DNA of 64,000 nt from Actinotalea endophytica (GCF_025717005.1 NZ_JAOVZU010000007.1:124001-188000), one strand, 5' to 3'; counted from the first letter of the stretch, positions 8,203-16,265 are shown. A program made the numbers and translations. Notes: a model not told the origin generated them from the letters alone.

Positions 8203-8481
8203 TCACTGCTGCGGGGTCAGGGTGAAGCCGGTGCCCTCGCCGGTGGACCGGGCGTCGAGCTGCTGGTTCGCGAGCAGCTCGCCGGCGACCGGCTCGACGA
8301 ACACCCGGGCGCCGGACTGCTCGATGAGGGAGTCTCCCTCGACAGGGGCGGCGACGAGCGCCAGGTCGAAGGCCCCGTTCTCGGACGACTCGGCGATCCG
8401 CATCCCGCCGTCGGCCGGGAGCCCGGCGCGCTCGGTGAGGTCGTGGACCGCGTGGCAGGCGTTCTCGGTCAGGGTGAGCAT
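8203..8481 (-). CDS. HesB/A-type carrier-like small protein lacking the cluster cysteines
   Basis: The 92-residue protein has the fold pattern of A-type iron-sulphur carriers (MLTLTENACHAVHDLTERAG at the start, GGMRIAESSENGAFDL, and the SGARVFVEPVAGELLANQQLD block). The three cysteines that carry the cluster in IscA/ErpA are missing; the only cysteine is Cys9. Such actinobacterial proteins are often annotated HesB-like or Fe-S biogenesis protein, but this one is unlikely to ligate a cluster in the usual way. The ATG at 8481 has a purine-rich AGAAGAGAG upstream. Confidence 0.7.
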   Translation of the reverse strand: MLTLTENACHAVHDLTERAGLPADGGMRIAESSENGAFDLALVAAPVEGDSLIEQSGARVFVEPVAGELLANQQLDARSTGEGTGFTLTPQQ

Positions 8482-8601
8482 GGCTCTCTCTTCTTTCCGG
8501 GTACGTGCAGGCGGTGGCGCCTGCTCGTCCACCGTCACCCGCGGGCTGGAGGTGGGCAACCCAGGGCCCGGAGGCATCCCACCCAGCGGACCAGGTCCGT
8601 G

Positions 8602-9948
8602 TCAGCGATCGGACCGCCGGTCGTCCTGCCCGGGCGGGCGGAGCCCTTCCGCGTGGTGCTCACGGTCGGCGATCACCTGGTCGCCGGGACCGGTGAACGC
8701 CTTCGACCGCTCGAGGGCCGACAGGCTACCGGTGAACAGCCCGGCGTCGCGGCCGCCGTCGACCAGCACCGTCTCCGCCGAGCCGGCCGGGAGCTCGCGG
8801 GTCCCGGGTTCCGGTGCGGGTTCTGCGCTCGGCATCGCACGTCGGCCGGTCCCGCCGGCCGGGGTGACGGGGCCGGGGACGCCGGCGCCTCCGGCCGGTT
8901 CCCAGCGCGTCCGCGGCAGTGACTCCGGGTGCTCGCGCTGCAGCCACGCGACCAGCCCCTCGCGCACCGCGCACCGCAGGTCCCACAGGGTCGGCGCGTC
9001 CGCCGCCGACGCGAGCGCCCGGATCCGGACCTTGCCGTCGACCGCGTCGGTGACCTGGAGAACGCCGACCCGGTGGTCCCACAGCTCGCTGGTCTGCAGG
9101 ATCCGCATCAGCTCGGCGCGCATCCGGCCGACCGGCACCGTCCAGTCCACGTCGAGCTCGACCGTTCCGAGCAGGTCGGCGGCCCGCCTGGTCCAGTTCT
9201 CGAACGGCGTGGTCGCGAAGTAGGTCGACGGCAGGATGAGCCGCCGGTCGTCCCAGATGTGCACCACGACGTAGGTCATGGTGATCTCCTCGATCCTCCC
9301 CCAGTGCCCCTCGACCACCACGACGTCGTCGAGCCGGATCGCGTCGGTGAAGGCGAGCTGCACCCCGGCGAACACGTTGCCGAGCGAGGTCTGCGCCGCG
9401 AGGCCGGCGATCACCGACAGCACGCCGGCCGACGCCAGCAGCCCGGCGCCGATCGTGCGTGCGCCGTCGAAGGTGAGCAGTGCCGCGCCGATCGCGACGA
9501 CGGCGAGCACCAGCACGGTGAGCCGGCGGGCGACGCTGATCTGCGTCCTGACCCGTCGCGCGTGCCGGTCGTCCCGGCCGCCGACCTGGTAGCGCGCGAG
9601 CGCGGCGTCCTCGGCCACGAAGGCCAGTGCGGCGACCAGCCAGGCGCCGGCGAAGATCAGCGCGATGAGCAGCAGGTGCTGCACCCAGATCATCCAGTCC
9701 GGTCGCGGCCGGCTCGTCGCGATCAGCAGCGCGATCCACACGGCCGCCACGAGGAGCACGGCGCGCAGCGGTCGGCGGGCGCGCCGGGAGAGCGCCTCGG
9801 CGAGCCGGGTGTGCCGCCCGACCGCCCTGGTGAGGGCCGCGAGGACCTCGGCGAGCACGAGTGCGAGGATCAGCGCGGCCGCGACCGCGAGGATGATCGT
9901 GACGCCGTCGGTGACGGCTGGGGGGACGTCGACAGCTCGGTGCAGCAT
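8602..9948 (-). CDS. MscS family mechanosensitive ion channel
   Basis: The 448-residue protein has membrane helices around residues 15-40, 62-78, 88-112 and 145-160. The pore-lining MscS helix follows (IGAGLLASAGVLSVIAGLAA), then QTSLGNVFAGVQLAFTDAIRLDD, the beta-domain signature. The cytoplasmic domain includes GRIEEITMTYVVVHIWDDRR. About 110 poorly conserved residues are added at the C-terminus. It should open under membrane tension to release osmolytes. No ribosome-binding site precedes the ATG; instead TAGCCT lies six bases upstream, suggesting a leaderless transcript. Confidence 0.92.
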   Translation of the reverse strand: MLHRAVDVPPAVTDGVTIILAVAAALILALVLAEVLAALTRAVGRHTRLAEALSRRARRPLRAVLLVAAVWIALLIATSRPRPDWMIWVQHLLLIALIFAGAWLVAALAFVAEDAALARYQVGGRDDRHARRVRTQISVARRLTVLVLAVVAIGAALLTFDGARTIGAGLLASAGVLSVIAGLAAQTSLGNVFAGVQLAFTDAIRLDDVVVVEGHWGRIEEITMTYVVVHIWDDRRLILPSTYFATTPFENWTRRAADLLGTVELDVDWTVPVGRMRAELMRILQTSELWDHRVGVLQVTDAVDGKVRIRALASAADAPTLWDLRCAVREGLVAWLQREHPESLPRTRWEPAGGAGVPGPVTPAGGTGRRAMPSAEPAPEPGTRELPAGSAETVLVDGGRDAGLFTGSLSALERSKAFTGPGDQVIADREHHAEGLRPPGQDDRRSDR

Positions 9949-10053
9949 CGGTCCAGGCTAGACGCCGCAGCCGCAACCGCCGGACGGGTGACGGAACCAT
10001 CCGGCATGTGTTCGGTTTTGTTTGATTCTGATGACTCATGGGGGAAACTGCGC

Positions 10054-10059
10054 TAGCAT
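10054..10059 (+). promoter_or_regulatory. Probable -10 element of a leaderless galE promoter
   Basis: TAGCAT ends seven bases before the ATG at 10067. With this spacing transcription would begin at or next to the start codon. No convincing -35 element or ribosome-binding site at the right distance is visible. Confidence 0.4.
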
Positions 10060-10066
10060 GGCGGCC

Positions 10067-11062
10067 ATGACCTGGATGGTGACCGGCGGGGCCGGATACA
10101 TCGGTGCGCACGTGGTGCGCGCCTTCCTCGACGAGGGCATCGACGTCGTCGTGCTGGACGACCTGTCGAGCGGGCACGCGGACTTCGTCCCCGACGGCGT
10201 GCCGTTCGTGCGCGGCAGCATCCGCGACCAGCCCCTCGTCGCCGCAGCCCTGCGCGAGCACGCCTGCGAGGGCGTGGTGCACCTGGCCGGCTTCAAGTAC
10301 GCCGGGGTCAGCGTGCAGCGCCCCCTGCACACCTACGCCGAGAACGTCACCGGCACCGTGTCGCTGCTCGCCGCGATGGCCGAGGCCGACGTCACCGCGA
10401 TCGTCTTCTCCTCCTCCGCCGCCGTGTACGGCACACCCGACGTCGACCTGGTCACCGAGGAGACGCCCACCACGCCGGAGTCGCCCTACGGCGAGTCCAA
10501 GCTGATCGGTGAGTGGGTCATCCGCGACCAGGCCCGCGCGACCGCCGACGGCCCCCACCCGTTGCGGCACACGTCGCTCCGCTACTTCAACGTGGTGGGC
10601 TCGCAGGGCTCGTTGTACGACTCGAGCCCGCACAACCTCTTCCCGCTCGTGCTCGACGCGCTCGTCGCGGGCCGGACGCCGCGGGTCAACGGCGTCGACT
10701 ACCCGACCCCCGACGGCTCGTGCGTGCGGGACTACATCCACGTCGCCGACCTCGCCGCGACCCACGTCGCCGCCGCGCGGGCGCTCGCCGGTGGCCGCGA
10801 GCTCCAGCCGGTCTACAACCTGGGCAGCGGCGCCGGCTCGTCGGTGCTGGAGATCATGGCCGCGATGGCGGCCGGCACCGGGATCGACTTCACCCCCGAG
10901 ATCGCACCGCGCCGCCCGGGCGACCCGGCCCGGATCGTCGCCTCCGGCGAGGCGGCCGCACGCGACCTCGGGTGGCGCATGACGCACGATCTCGAGTCGA
11001 TGGTCGCCTCGGCGTGGCGCGCGCGACAGCTGCTCGAGGAGTCCACGGCCGGCGCTGACTGA
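10067..11062 (+). CDS. galE: UDP-glucose 4-epimerase
   Basis: The 331-residue protein matches GalE over its whole length: the NAD-binding GGAGYIGAHVVRAFL at the start, VVVLDDLSSGH, HLAGFKYAGVSVQRPL, the catalytic Ser in SSSAAVYG with YGESK (Tyr-x3-Lys) and the CVRDYIHVADLAATHV segment. It interconverts UDP-glucose and UDP-galactose for galactose use and cell-wall glycans. The usual start MTWMVTGGAGY supports ATG 10067 over ATG 10058, and a -10-like TAGCAT seven bases upstream fits leaderless expression. Confidence 0.95.
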   Translation: MTWMVTGGAGYIGAHVVRAFLDEGIDVVVLDDLSSGHADFVPDGVPFVRGSIRDQPLVAAALREHACEGVVHLAGFKYAGVSVQRPLHTYAENVTGTVSLLAAMAEADVTAIVFSSSAAVYGTPDVDLVTEETPTTPESPYGESKLIGEWVIRDQARATADGPHPLRHTSLRYFNVVGSQGSLYDSSPHNLFPLVLDALVAGRTPRVNGVDYPTPDGSCVRDYIHVADLAATHVAAARALAGGRELQPVYNLGSGAGSSVLEIMAAMAAGTGIDFTPEIAPRRPGDPARIVASGEAAARDLGWRMTHDLESMVASAWRARQLLEESTAGAD

Positions 11063-11095
11063 CCGGCCCGAGGACGGTCGAGCCGGGGCTCGCGC

Positions 11096-12004
11096 TCAGG
11101 CGCCGATCGCCTGCAGCTCGGCCAGCCGTTCGACCACCTGGTCGAGCACCCGCTCGCTGCCCGCGTACACACCGTCCGGGCGCGGCCAGTGCACCACCAC
11201 GTCGGTGAACCCGAGCGCCGCCGCCCGCTCGACACCCTCGGTGAGCACCTCGAGCGAGCTCATCGAGAAGACCGGTGCACCGTCCAGGCTCAGGTAGCGA
11301 TCCACCGACGCAGGGTCCCGCCCGGCCGCCTCGAACCGGGCCTCGGCCCGCTCGACGAGCGCCGCGAGCCCGGTCCACCAGCGGTCCTGGTCGTCGCCGT
11401 CGCCGCCCTCGCCGACCCCGCCGGCCGCCGGGCCGTAGGTGATCCAGCCCTGCCCGTACCGGGCGACCAGGTCCAACGCCCGGGGCCCCTGCGCGGCGAC
11501 CGCGAACGGCACCCGCGGCTGCTGCACGCACCCCGGCAGCATCCGGGCACCGCGGGCCTCGTACCACCCGCCGTCATGGTCGGTCACGGGCGCCGTGAGC
11601 AGGCGGTCGAGCAGCCCCACCCACTCGACGAACCGGTCGGTCCGCTCACGGGCGCTCGGCGCCGGGCCGAGCACCTCGGCGTCGAACCCCGAGCCGCCCG
11701 ACCCGAGCCCCAGCAGCAGCCGGCCGCCGCTGATGTCGTCCAGTCCCATCACGTCCTTGGCGAACGGCACCGGGTGGCGGAAGTTGGGGCTCGCGACGAA
11801 CGTGCCGAGCCGGATCCGCTCGGTCGTCGCGGCGGCCGCGGCCAGCAGCGGCACGGTGGCCAGCCACGGTCCGTCGGCCAGCGAGCGCCACGCCAGGTGG
11901 TCGTACGTCCAGGCGTGGTCGAAGCCCCACTCCTCGGCGGCCCGCCACCGCGCGGCGTCCGCAGCCCAGCGCTGCTCGGGCAGCAGCACGATCCCGATCC
12001 GCAT
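11096..12004 (-). CDS. LLM-class, probably F420-dependent, oxidoreductase
   Basis: The 302-residue protein has the luciferase-like TIM-barrel pattern: MRIGIVLLPEQ at the N-terminus, GFDHAWTYDHLAW, ERIRLGTFVASPNFRHPVPF, and the DDISGGRLLLGLGSGG loop typical of F420-binding members. The substrate is unknown. Its start lies 11 bases downstream of the metallopeptidase stop, so the two are probably one operon. The ATG at 12004 has GAGAGGGAG upstream. Confidence 0.88.
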   Translation of the reverse strand: MRIGIVLLPEQRWAADAARWRAAEEWGFDHAWTYDHLAWRSLADGPWLATVPLLAAAAATTERIRLGTFVASPNFRHPVPFAKDVMGLDDISGGRLLLGLGSGGSGFDAEVLGPAPSARERTDRFVEWVGLLDRLLTAPVTDHDGGWYEARGARMLPGCVQQPRVPFAVAAQGPRALDLVARYGQGWITYGPAAGGVGEGGDGDDQDRWWTGLAALVERAEARFEAAGRDPASVDRYLSLDGAPVFSMSSLEVLTEGVERAAALGFTDVVVHWPRPDGVYAGSERVLDQVVERLAELQAIGA

Positions 12005-12015
12005 CGTTCTCCCTC

Positions 12016-12372
12016 TCAGTCCCAGCCCAGCTCGTGCAGTCGCTCGTCGGAGATCCCGAAGTGGTGCGCCACCTCGTGCACGATCGTCACGGCGACCTCC
12101 TCGGCCACCTCCTCGACCGTGTCGCAGAAGGCCAGGGTCGGCAGACGGAACACCGTGATCCGATCCGGCAGCGACCCGGCGCCCCACCACTGGTCGCGCT
12201 CGGTGAGGGCGACCCCCTCGTACAGCCCGAGCAGGTCGTCCGGCTCACCCGGGGGCGGGTCGTCCTCGACGAGGACCACGACGTCGTCCATCATCTCGGC
12301 GAGGTCCGTCGGGATCAGGTCCAGCGCATCGCGCACGGCGTCCTCGAACTCGTCCCGGGACATCTGCACCAC
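12016..12372 (-). CDS. Zincin-like metallopeptidase family protein
   Basis: The 118-residue protein belongs to the minimal zincin family (DUF2695/MMP-like group). It has a helical N-terminus (FEDAVRDALDLIPTDLAEMMDDVVVLVED), LLGLYEGVALTER, ITVFRLPTL, and the zinc site HEVAHHFGISDERLHELGW (HExxH-x8-H). Physiological substrates of these proteins are not established. I chose GTG 12372 because GGCAGGATGG lies about six bases upstream; an ATG at 12363 in the same frame is an alternative. It is probably the first gene of a pair with the LLM oxidoreductase. Confidence 0.85.
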   Translation of the reverse strand: MVQMSRDEFEDAVRDALDLIPTDLAEMMDDVVVLVEDDPPPGEPDDLLGLYEGVALTERDQWWGAGSLPDRITVFRLPTLAFCDTVEEVAEEVAVTIVHEVAHHFGISDERLHELGWD

Positions 12373-12402
12373 GCGACCATCCTGCCCTGTGCGCGATCGA
12401 CT

Positions 12403-12432
12403 TTGGCGGTTCGGCACATGTGCCCGTATGAT
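12403..12432 (+). promoter_or_regulatory. Predicted promoter of the tRNA cluster
   Basis: TTGGCG at 12403-12408 and TATGAT at 12427-12432 are separated by 18 bases, close to the sigma-70 consensus. The spacer contains the perfect palindrome GGCACATGTGCC (12413-12424). The first tRNA starts 41 bases after the -10 hexamer. Confidence 0.6.
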
Positions 12433-12473
12433 TCCCGAGGTTCTGGGCGCGAGGCGTCCCGGGCGCCCACCCG

Positions 12474-12546
12474 GCCCCCATCGTCTAGCGGCCTAGGACC
12501 CCGCCCTTTCACGGCGGTAGCACGGGTTCGAATCCCGTTGGGGGTA
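12474..12546 (+). tRNA. tRNA-Glu (anticodon TTC)
   Basis: A complete cloverleaf is readable. The acceptor GCCCCCA pairs with TGGGGGT, the anticodon stem CCGCC/GGCGG encloses CTTTCAC with anticodon TTC, and the T arm is CGGG-TTCGAAT-CCCG. The discriminator is A and no CCA is encoded. It is the first of three tRNA genes with 29 and 34 base gaps, probably transcribed together. Confidence 0.97.
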
Positions 12547-12575
12547 CGAACGAAGCAGGACCTTGTTCCACACAA

Positions 12576-12649
12576 GGCCCCGTAGCGCAGTTGGTTAGCG
12601 CGCCGCCCTGTCACGGCGGAGGTCGCGGGTTCAAGTCCCGTCGGGGTCG
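12576..12649 (+). tRNA. tRNA-Asp (anticodon GTC)
   Basis: The acceptor GGCCCCG pairs with CGGGGTC through a G-T wobble. The anticodon stem CCGCC/GGCGG encloses CTGTCAC with anticodon GTC, and the T loop is TTCAAGT. The discriminator is G, as expected for tRNA-Asp. The gene follows tRNA-Glu by 29 bases. Confidence 0.97.
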
Positions 12650-12683
12650 CTCGTCGGTCCGGTCACACCGGACCGGAGGTCGA

Positions 12684-12756
12684 GGCCACTTAGCTCAGTT
12701 GGTAGAGCGTTCGACTGAAAATCGAAAGGTCGGCAGTTCGACCCTGCCAGTGGCCA
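12684..12756 (+). tRNA. tRNA-Phe (anticodon GAA)
   Basis: The acceptor GGCCACT pairs with AGTGGCC. The anticodon loop CTGAAAA carries anticodon GAA, the D arm reads GCTCAGTTGGTAGAGC and the discriminator is A. It is the last tRNA of the cluster and is followed by a hairpin terminator. Confidence 0.97.
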
Positions 12757-12768
12757 CCTCAGCGCCCC

Positions 12769-12790
12769 GCCCCGTTCCTCGGAGCGGGGC
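12769..12790 (+). terminator. Terminator of the tRNA cluster
   Basis: GCCCCGTTCC and GGAGCGGGGC form a ten-base-pair stem (one G-T pair) around a TC turn, 13 bases after tRNA-Phe, followed by GTCGTCGTTC. Confidence 0.65.
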
Positions 12791-12906
12791 GTCGTCGTTC
12801 CCACCCGATTGCCCGCCGGGAAGCACGTGCGTTGCGTCTCGCCGTGCGGGAGGATGATCGGACGAAGCCGGCCCCGACCTGGGTCGTTTGCGACGGAGGT
12901 GGTGAC

Positions 12907-13317
12907 GTGATCGGCCGCACCGAGACCAAGCCCTCGATCGGCGAGCTGGTGTCCTTGTTGTCCGAGAAGACCTCGAAGCTCGTGCGGGCCGAGATCGAGC
13001 TCGCGAAGGCTGAGATGGCCGACAAGGCCAAGCACGCCGGTGCCGGGATCGGCATGTTCGTCGGCGCGGGCCTGTTCGCGTTCTTCGCGTTCGGGACGCT
13101 CGTCGCCACCGCGGTCCTCGGCCTGGCCGAGGCGCTGCCCGCCTGGCTGGCGGCACTGATCGTGGCGGTCGTGCTGCTGCTGATCGCCGGAGCCCTCGGC
13201 TTCGTCGGCAAGACCATGCTCGACAAGGGCACCCCGCCCGTGCCGCTCAAGGCGCAGGAGAGCATCAAGGCCGACGTGGCCGCCGTGAAGGAGGGACTGG
13301 CGCATGAGCGGGACTGA
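12907..13317 (+). CDS. Actinobacterial holin-X family membrane protein (PF07332 type)
   Basis: The 136-residue protein has an amphipathic N-terminal helix (SIGELVSLLSEKTSKLVRAEIELAKAEM) and two membrane helices (about residues 54-80 and 85-110), the arrangement of the putative actinobacterial holin-X family. The family name is historical and most members are chromosomal proteins of unknown role, often paired with a DUF3618 protein, as here. The GTG at 12907 has CGGAGGTGG seven bases upstream. Its end overlaps the next start by 14 bases. Confidence 0.85.
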   Translation: MIGRTETKPSIGELVSLLSEKTSKLVRAEIELAKAEMADKAKHAGAGIGMFVGAGLFAFFAFGTLVATAVLGLAEALPAWLAALIVAVVLLLIAGALGFVGKTMLDKGTPPVPLKAQESIKADVAAVKEGLAHERD

Positions 13318-13579
13318 GGGCATCGAGGCCGACATCGAGCGCACCCGCGCCGAGCTTCAGGCCACGGTCGACGAGCTTGCCGAGCGGCTGAACCCCAAGG
13401 CGAACGTCCTGCGTGCCCTCGACGAGGCGAAGGTCGCCGTGGACGACATCCGCCGCCGGGTGACCCACGAGGAGCGCGGCCCGGAGGACCCGGAGCCCAC
13501 CACCACCGGTTGGGTGGTGCTCGGTGCCGGCGCCGCGGCCGCCGCCGCGATCGTGGCGGGCGTCGCCCGCAAGCTCTAG
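13304..13579 (+). CDS. DUF3618 family protein
   Basis: The 91-residue protein begins with the DUF3618 helix (GIEADIERTRAELQATVDEL, then AERLNPKANV) and ends with a glycine/alanine membrane helix (WVVLGAGAAAAAAIVAGVARKL). It overlaps the holin-X gene by 14 bases, so the two are translationally coupled and may act together at the membrane. The function is unknown. Confidence 0.85.
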   Translation: MSGTEGIEADIERTRAELQATVDELAERLNPKANVLRALDEAKVAVDDIRRRVTHEERGPEDPEPTTTGWVVLGAGAAAAAAIVAGVARKL

Positions 13580-13601
13580 CCGGAGCCCGCCGGGTTCCGG
13601 C
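13579..13601. terminator. Hairpin between convergent genes
   Basis: GCCGGAGCCCG and CGGGTTCCGGC form a compact stem with one G-T pair, starting at the last base of the DUF3618 stop codon and lying before the convergent AlkA stop. There is no T run. Confidence 0.5.
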
Positions 13602-13614
13602 GAGGGTCCGCGCC

Positions 13615-14445
13615 TCACGCGGACCAGAGGAGCTGCGCGGCGAACCCACGCCACGGGCGCCAACGATCCGCGATCGCGAGCGCCTCACGCGGGTCGGTCA
13701 CACCCAGTCGACGGCGCAGCACCAGGTCGTGCGCCGGGAAGGCGTCCAGGTCGCGCATCGCCCGGAGAGCGACGTACTCGACGGTCCACGGGCCGATCCC
13801 CGGCAGCGCGGCCAGCTCACGGCGCGCGGACGCCGGGTCTCCGGCGAGGTCCAACCCGTCGGCGAGCGCGGCAGCGAGGGCGAGCAGGGTGCGGGTCCGC
13901 CCGCCGGTGAGGCCCACCTCGCGCACCCCTTCCCCGGCCGAGGCGATCGCCGTCGGGGTCGGGAAGGCACGCAGGTCGCCCACGGGCTCGCCGAGTCGCG
14001 CGGCCAGCCGGCCTGCGAAGGTGGCCGCCGCGCCGAGACTGACCTGCTGGCCGAGCACGGTGCGCAGCGCGAGCTCAGCCGGGTCCACCGCCCCGGGGAC
14101 GCCGAGCGCGGGCCTCGCCGCGAGCAACGGAGCCATCAGGGGGTCCTCGGCGAGAGCCACGCGCGCGGGCCCGAGGTCGAGGTCGGCGCCGAGCCAGCGT
14201 CGCACCGACGCGAGGGACTCCGTCCCTGCCTGGATCTCCGCGCCGTTCGGGGGCCAGGCCCGCTCGCGGTGTACGAGCGCGTCGTCGGCGCCGTCGCTGC
14301 CGAGCCGGATGGTCACGGCCTGCGGACCCACCGGTGTCGGAACCAGGCGACGCACCGAACGCTCCGGCGGCTCACCCAGCCGTTCGACCCCTGGCACGGC
14401 GCGAGCCCGGACGAACTCCCACCACGCCGTGAGGTCGAGCGTCAC
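13615..14445 (-). CDS. alkA: DNA-3-methyladenine glycosylase II (AlkA-like)
   Basis: The 276-residue protein has the helix-hairpin-helix glycosylase core: LRTVLGQQVSLGAAATFAGRL, GLTGGRTRTLLALAAALADG, then LPGIGPWTVEYVALRAM (hairpin) and the catalytic Asp in DAFPAHDLVLRR. It excises alkylated purines to start base-excision repair. An N-terminal domain of about 90 residues precedes the core, as in AlkA, but no Ada-type methyltransferase domain is fused. Its GTG start overlaps the upstream bldC stop by four bases, so the two are coupled. Confidence 0.9.
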   Translation of the reverse strand: MTLDLTAWWEFVRARAVPGVERLGEPPERSVRRLVPTPVGPQAVTIRLGSDGADDALVHRERAWPPNGAEIQAGTESLASVRRWLGADLDLGPARVALAEDPLMAPLLAARPALGVPGAVDPAELALRTVLGQQVSLGAAATFAGRLAARLGEPVGDLRAFPTPTAIASAGEGVREVGLTGGRTRTLLALAAALADGLDLAGDPASARRELAALPGIGPWTVEYVALRAMRDLDAFPAHDLVLRRRLGVTDPREALAIADRWRPWRGFAAQLLWSA

Positions 14446-14651
14446 CGCTCCCGGGAGGGGGCCTGGTCCGGGACCCCCATCAGGGCGCGGACCTCGGACT
14501 CCAGGTAGCGACGGTGACCACCGAGGGTGCGGATGGAGCTGAGCTTCCCGCTCTTGGCCCATCGGGTGACCGTCTTGGGGTCGACCCGGAACATGGCCGC
14601 GACCTCGGCAGGAGTCAGCAGGTTCTCGGACTGCTCGGACCTCGTGTGCAC
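14442..14651 (-). CDS. bldC: BldC-type MerR-like transcriptional regulator
   Basis: The 69-residue protein is essentially a single winged-helix domain with the hallmark LLTPAEVAAMFRVDPKTVTRW and SIRTLGGHRRYLESEVRALM. In Streptomyces BldC controls entry into development and binds DNA head-to-tail; non-sporulating actinobacteria keep it with unknown targets. I chose GTG 14651, preceded by GGGAGG four bases upstream. The earlier GTG at 14663 lies inside that ribosome-binding site. The stop overlaps the alkA start, an arrangement that could tie BldC to a repair gene. Confidence 0.92.
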   Translation of the reverse strand: MHTRSEQSENLLTPAEVAAMFRVDPKTVTRWAKSGKLSSIRTLGGHRRYLESEVRALMGVPDQAPSRER

Positions 14652-14923
14652 GGCACCTCCCACGCTCTGGAACCACGACGTACCGTCGCCGCGAGCACGC
14701 CGGCCGGACGACCGTTACCGTGCTGTGACCACCGTACCCCGAGCCTCGCCGAACCGGACCGCGAGCGCCCGACCGCGTCCGCCGAGCGGGTGGGAGCCCG
14801 CGGGCTCCGGGGGGCGCGGTCGCAGGAAGCCCCCGGGACCCTGTAGCGTTAGGTCGGAACCAGCACTCCGGGGCCGCATCGTGATGGTGCCGCCCCGCTG
14901 CCACGTAAGAGGGGGTCGATGCC

Positions 14924-15112
14924 ATGGGGCGCGGCCGTCAGAAGGCGAAGCAGACGAAGGTCGCTCGCGAGCTGAAGTACTCGATCTACGAGCCCAACTA
15001 CAAGGCTCTGGAGCAGGAGCTCACCTCGGCGCAGCGACACGAGCACGCCGACGAGGACCAGTACGCATCGTGGGCCGACGACGAGGACGACGAGTCCGAG
15101 GACGACGACTGA
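14924..15112 (+). CDS. DUF3073 protein
   Basis: The 62-residue protein starts MGRGRQKAKQTKVARELKY, continues SIYEPNYKALEQEL and ends in a run of Asp/Glu. This matches the DUF3073 family, found beside purF/purM in many actinobacteria, as here. The basic head and acidic tail suggest nucleic-acid or protein contacts, but no function is established. The ATG at 14924 has AGAGGGGG about ten bases upstream. Confidence 0.9.
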   Translation: MGRGRQKAKQTKVARELKYSIYEPNYKALEQELTSAQRHEHADEDQYASWADDEDDESEDDD

Positions 15113-15138
15113 CCAACGGTCCGACCACCCGGGTCGCA

Positions 15139-15160
15139 CCGGGCGCCTCGTCGTGCCCGG
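15139..15160. terminator. Possible terminator between DUF3073 and purM
   Basis: CCGGGC (15139-15144) pairs with GCCCGG (15155-15160) around a ten-base loop. A weaker outer pairing joins CGGGTCGC at 15130 with GCGACCCG at 15172. It lies between convergent stops. Confidence 0.4.
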
Positions 15161-15167
15161 GCACTGC

Positions 15168-16265
15168 TCACGCGACCCGGTAGCCCCCCACCAGCCTGAC
15201 CCCGCCGCCCTGGACCCCCTTGGTGCCGCGGACCACGTCCGCCCCGGCGTCGTCCTGGCCGATCTCGCCCGCCACCCAGGCCGGCACGCCTGAGGCGGCC
15301 AGCGAGGCGAGCGCCGCGTCGGCGGCATCGGCCGGGACCACCGCCACCATGCCGACCCCCAGGTTGAGAGTGCCCTCGAGGTCGTCCCACGGGACCTGAC
15401 CGAGCCCGCGGACCAGCTCGAACACCGGCGGCACGGCCCACGTGCCGCGATCGACCGTCGCGACCAGGCCGGCCGGCAGCACACGTGCGAGGTTCGCGGC
15501 CAGCCCACCGCCCGTCACGTGCGACATCGCGTGCACCTCGACCGCGGCCGCGAGGTCCAGGCACGGGCGGGTGTAGAGCCGGGTGGGGGTCAGCAGCTCG
15601 AGGCCGAGGGCCTGGCCGAGCTCGGGGACCTCACGGTCCAGCGACCACCCGGCCACCTCGATGACGCGACGCACCAGCGAGAACCCGTTGGAGTGCAGCC
15701 CTGAGGACGCCATCGCGATGACGACGTCGCCTGACCGCACCCGGTCCGGGCCGAGCAGCGCGTCGGCCTCGACCACGCCGGTCGCGGCGCCTGCGACGTC
15801 GTACTCGTCCGGTCCGAGCAGCCCCGGGTGCTCCGCGGTCTCGCCGCCCACCAGGGCAGTCCCGGCCTCGGCGCAGGCCGCGGCGATGCCGCGCACGATC
15901 GCCGCGATCCGTTCGGGCACCACCCGGCCGCACGCGATGTAGTCGGTCATCACGAGCGGGCGCGCGCCCACCACCACGATGTCGTCGACGACCATGCCGA
16001 CGAGGTCGAAGCCGATCGTGTCGTGCACGTCCATGGCCTGCGCGATCGCGACCTTCGTGCCGACCCCGTCGGTCGAGGTGGCCAGCAGCGGTCGGCGGTA
16101 GTCCTTGAGCGCGCTCGCGTCGTACAGGCCGGCGAAGCCGCCGACGCCGCCGAGCACCTGCGGGCCGTGCGTCGCGCGCACGGCGTCCTTCATCAGCTCC
16201 ACGGCGCGGTCACCGGCCGCCGTGTCGACCCCCGCCGCCGCGTAGGTGATCGGCTGGTCGCTCAC
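15168..16265 (-). CDS. purM: Phosphoribosylformylglycinamidine cyclo-ligase
   Basis: The 365-residue protein is full-length PurM (AIR synthetase), which closes FGAM to aminoimidazole ribotide with ATP. Diagnostic blocks are GGFAGLYDAS, LLATSTDGVGTKVAIA, GFDLVGMVVDDIVVVGARPL, VGGETAEHPGLL and ASSGLHSNGFSLVRRV. The GTG start overlaps the purF stop by four bases, so purF and purM are translated as a coupled pair. Purine synthesis genes elsewhere in this window (purL, purQ, purS) are not adjacent. Confidence 0.97.
   Translation of the reverse strand: MSDQPITYAAAGVDTAAGDRAVELMKDAVRATHGPQVLGGVGGFAGLYDASALKDYRRPLLATSTDGVGTKVAIAQAMDVHDTIGFDLVGMVVDDIVVVGARPLVMTDYIACGRVVPERIAAIVRGIAAACAEAGTALVGGETAEHPGLLGPDEYDVAGAATGVVEADALLGPDRVRSGDVVIAMASSGLHSNGFSLVRRVIEVAGWSLDREVPELGQALGLELLTPTRLYTRPCLDLAAAVEVHAMSHVTGGGLAANLARVLPAGLVATVDRGTWAVPPVFELVRGLGQVPWDDLEGTLNLGVGMVAVVPADAADAALASLAASGVPAWVAGEIGQDDAGADVVRGTKGVQGGGVRLVGGYRVA

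Noticed and set aside
8726-10987. 753-codon minus-strand frame across the MscS channel and galE
   Set aside because: Its sequence is low-complexity Arg/Gly/Ala/Asp and is a shadow of two well-recognised genes on either strand. Long antisense frames are expected at this base composition.
12907-13579. Phage remnant suggested by the name holin-X
   Set aside because: The family is chromosomal and widespread in actinobacteria. No other phage gene, integrase or attachment site is present; the nearby tRNA genes are intact with no duplicated 3' ends seen.
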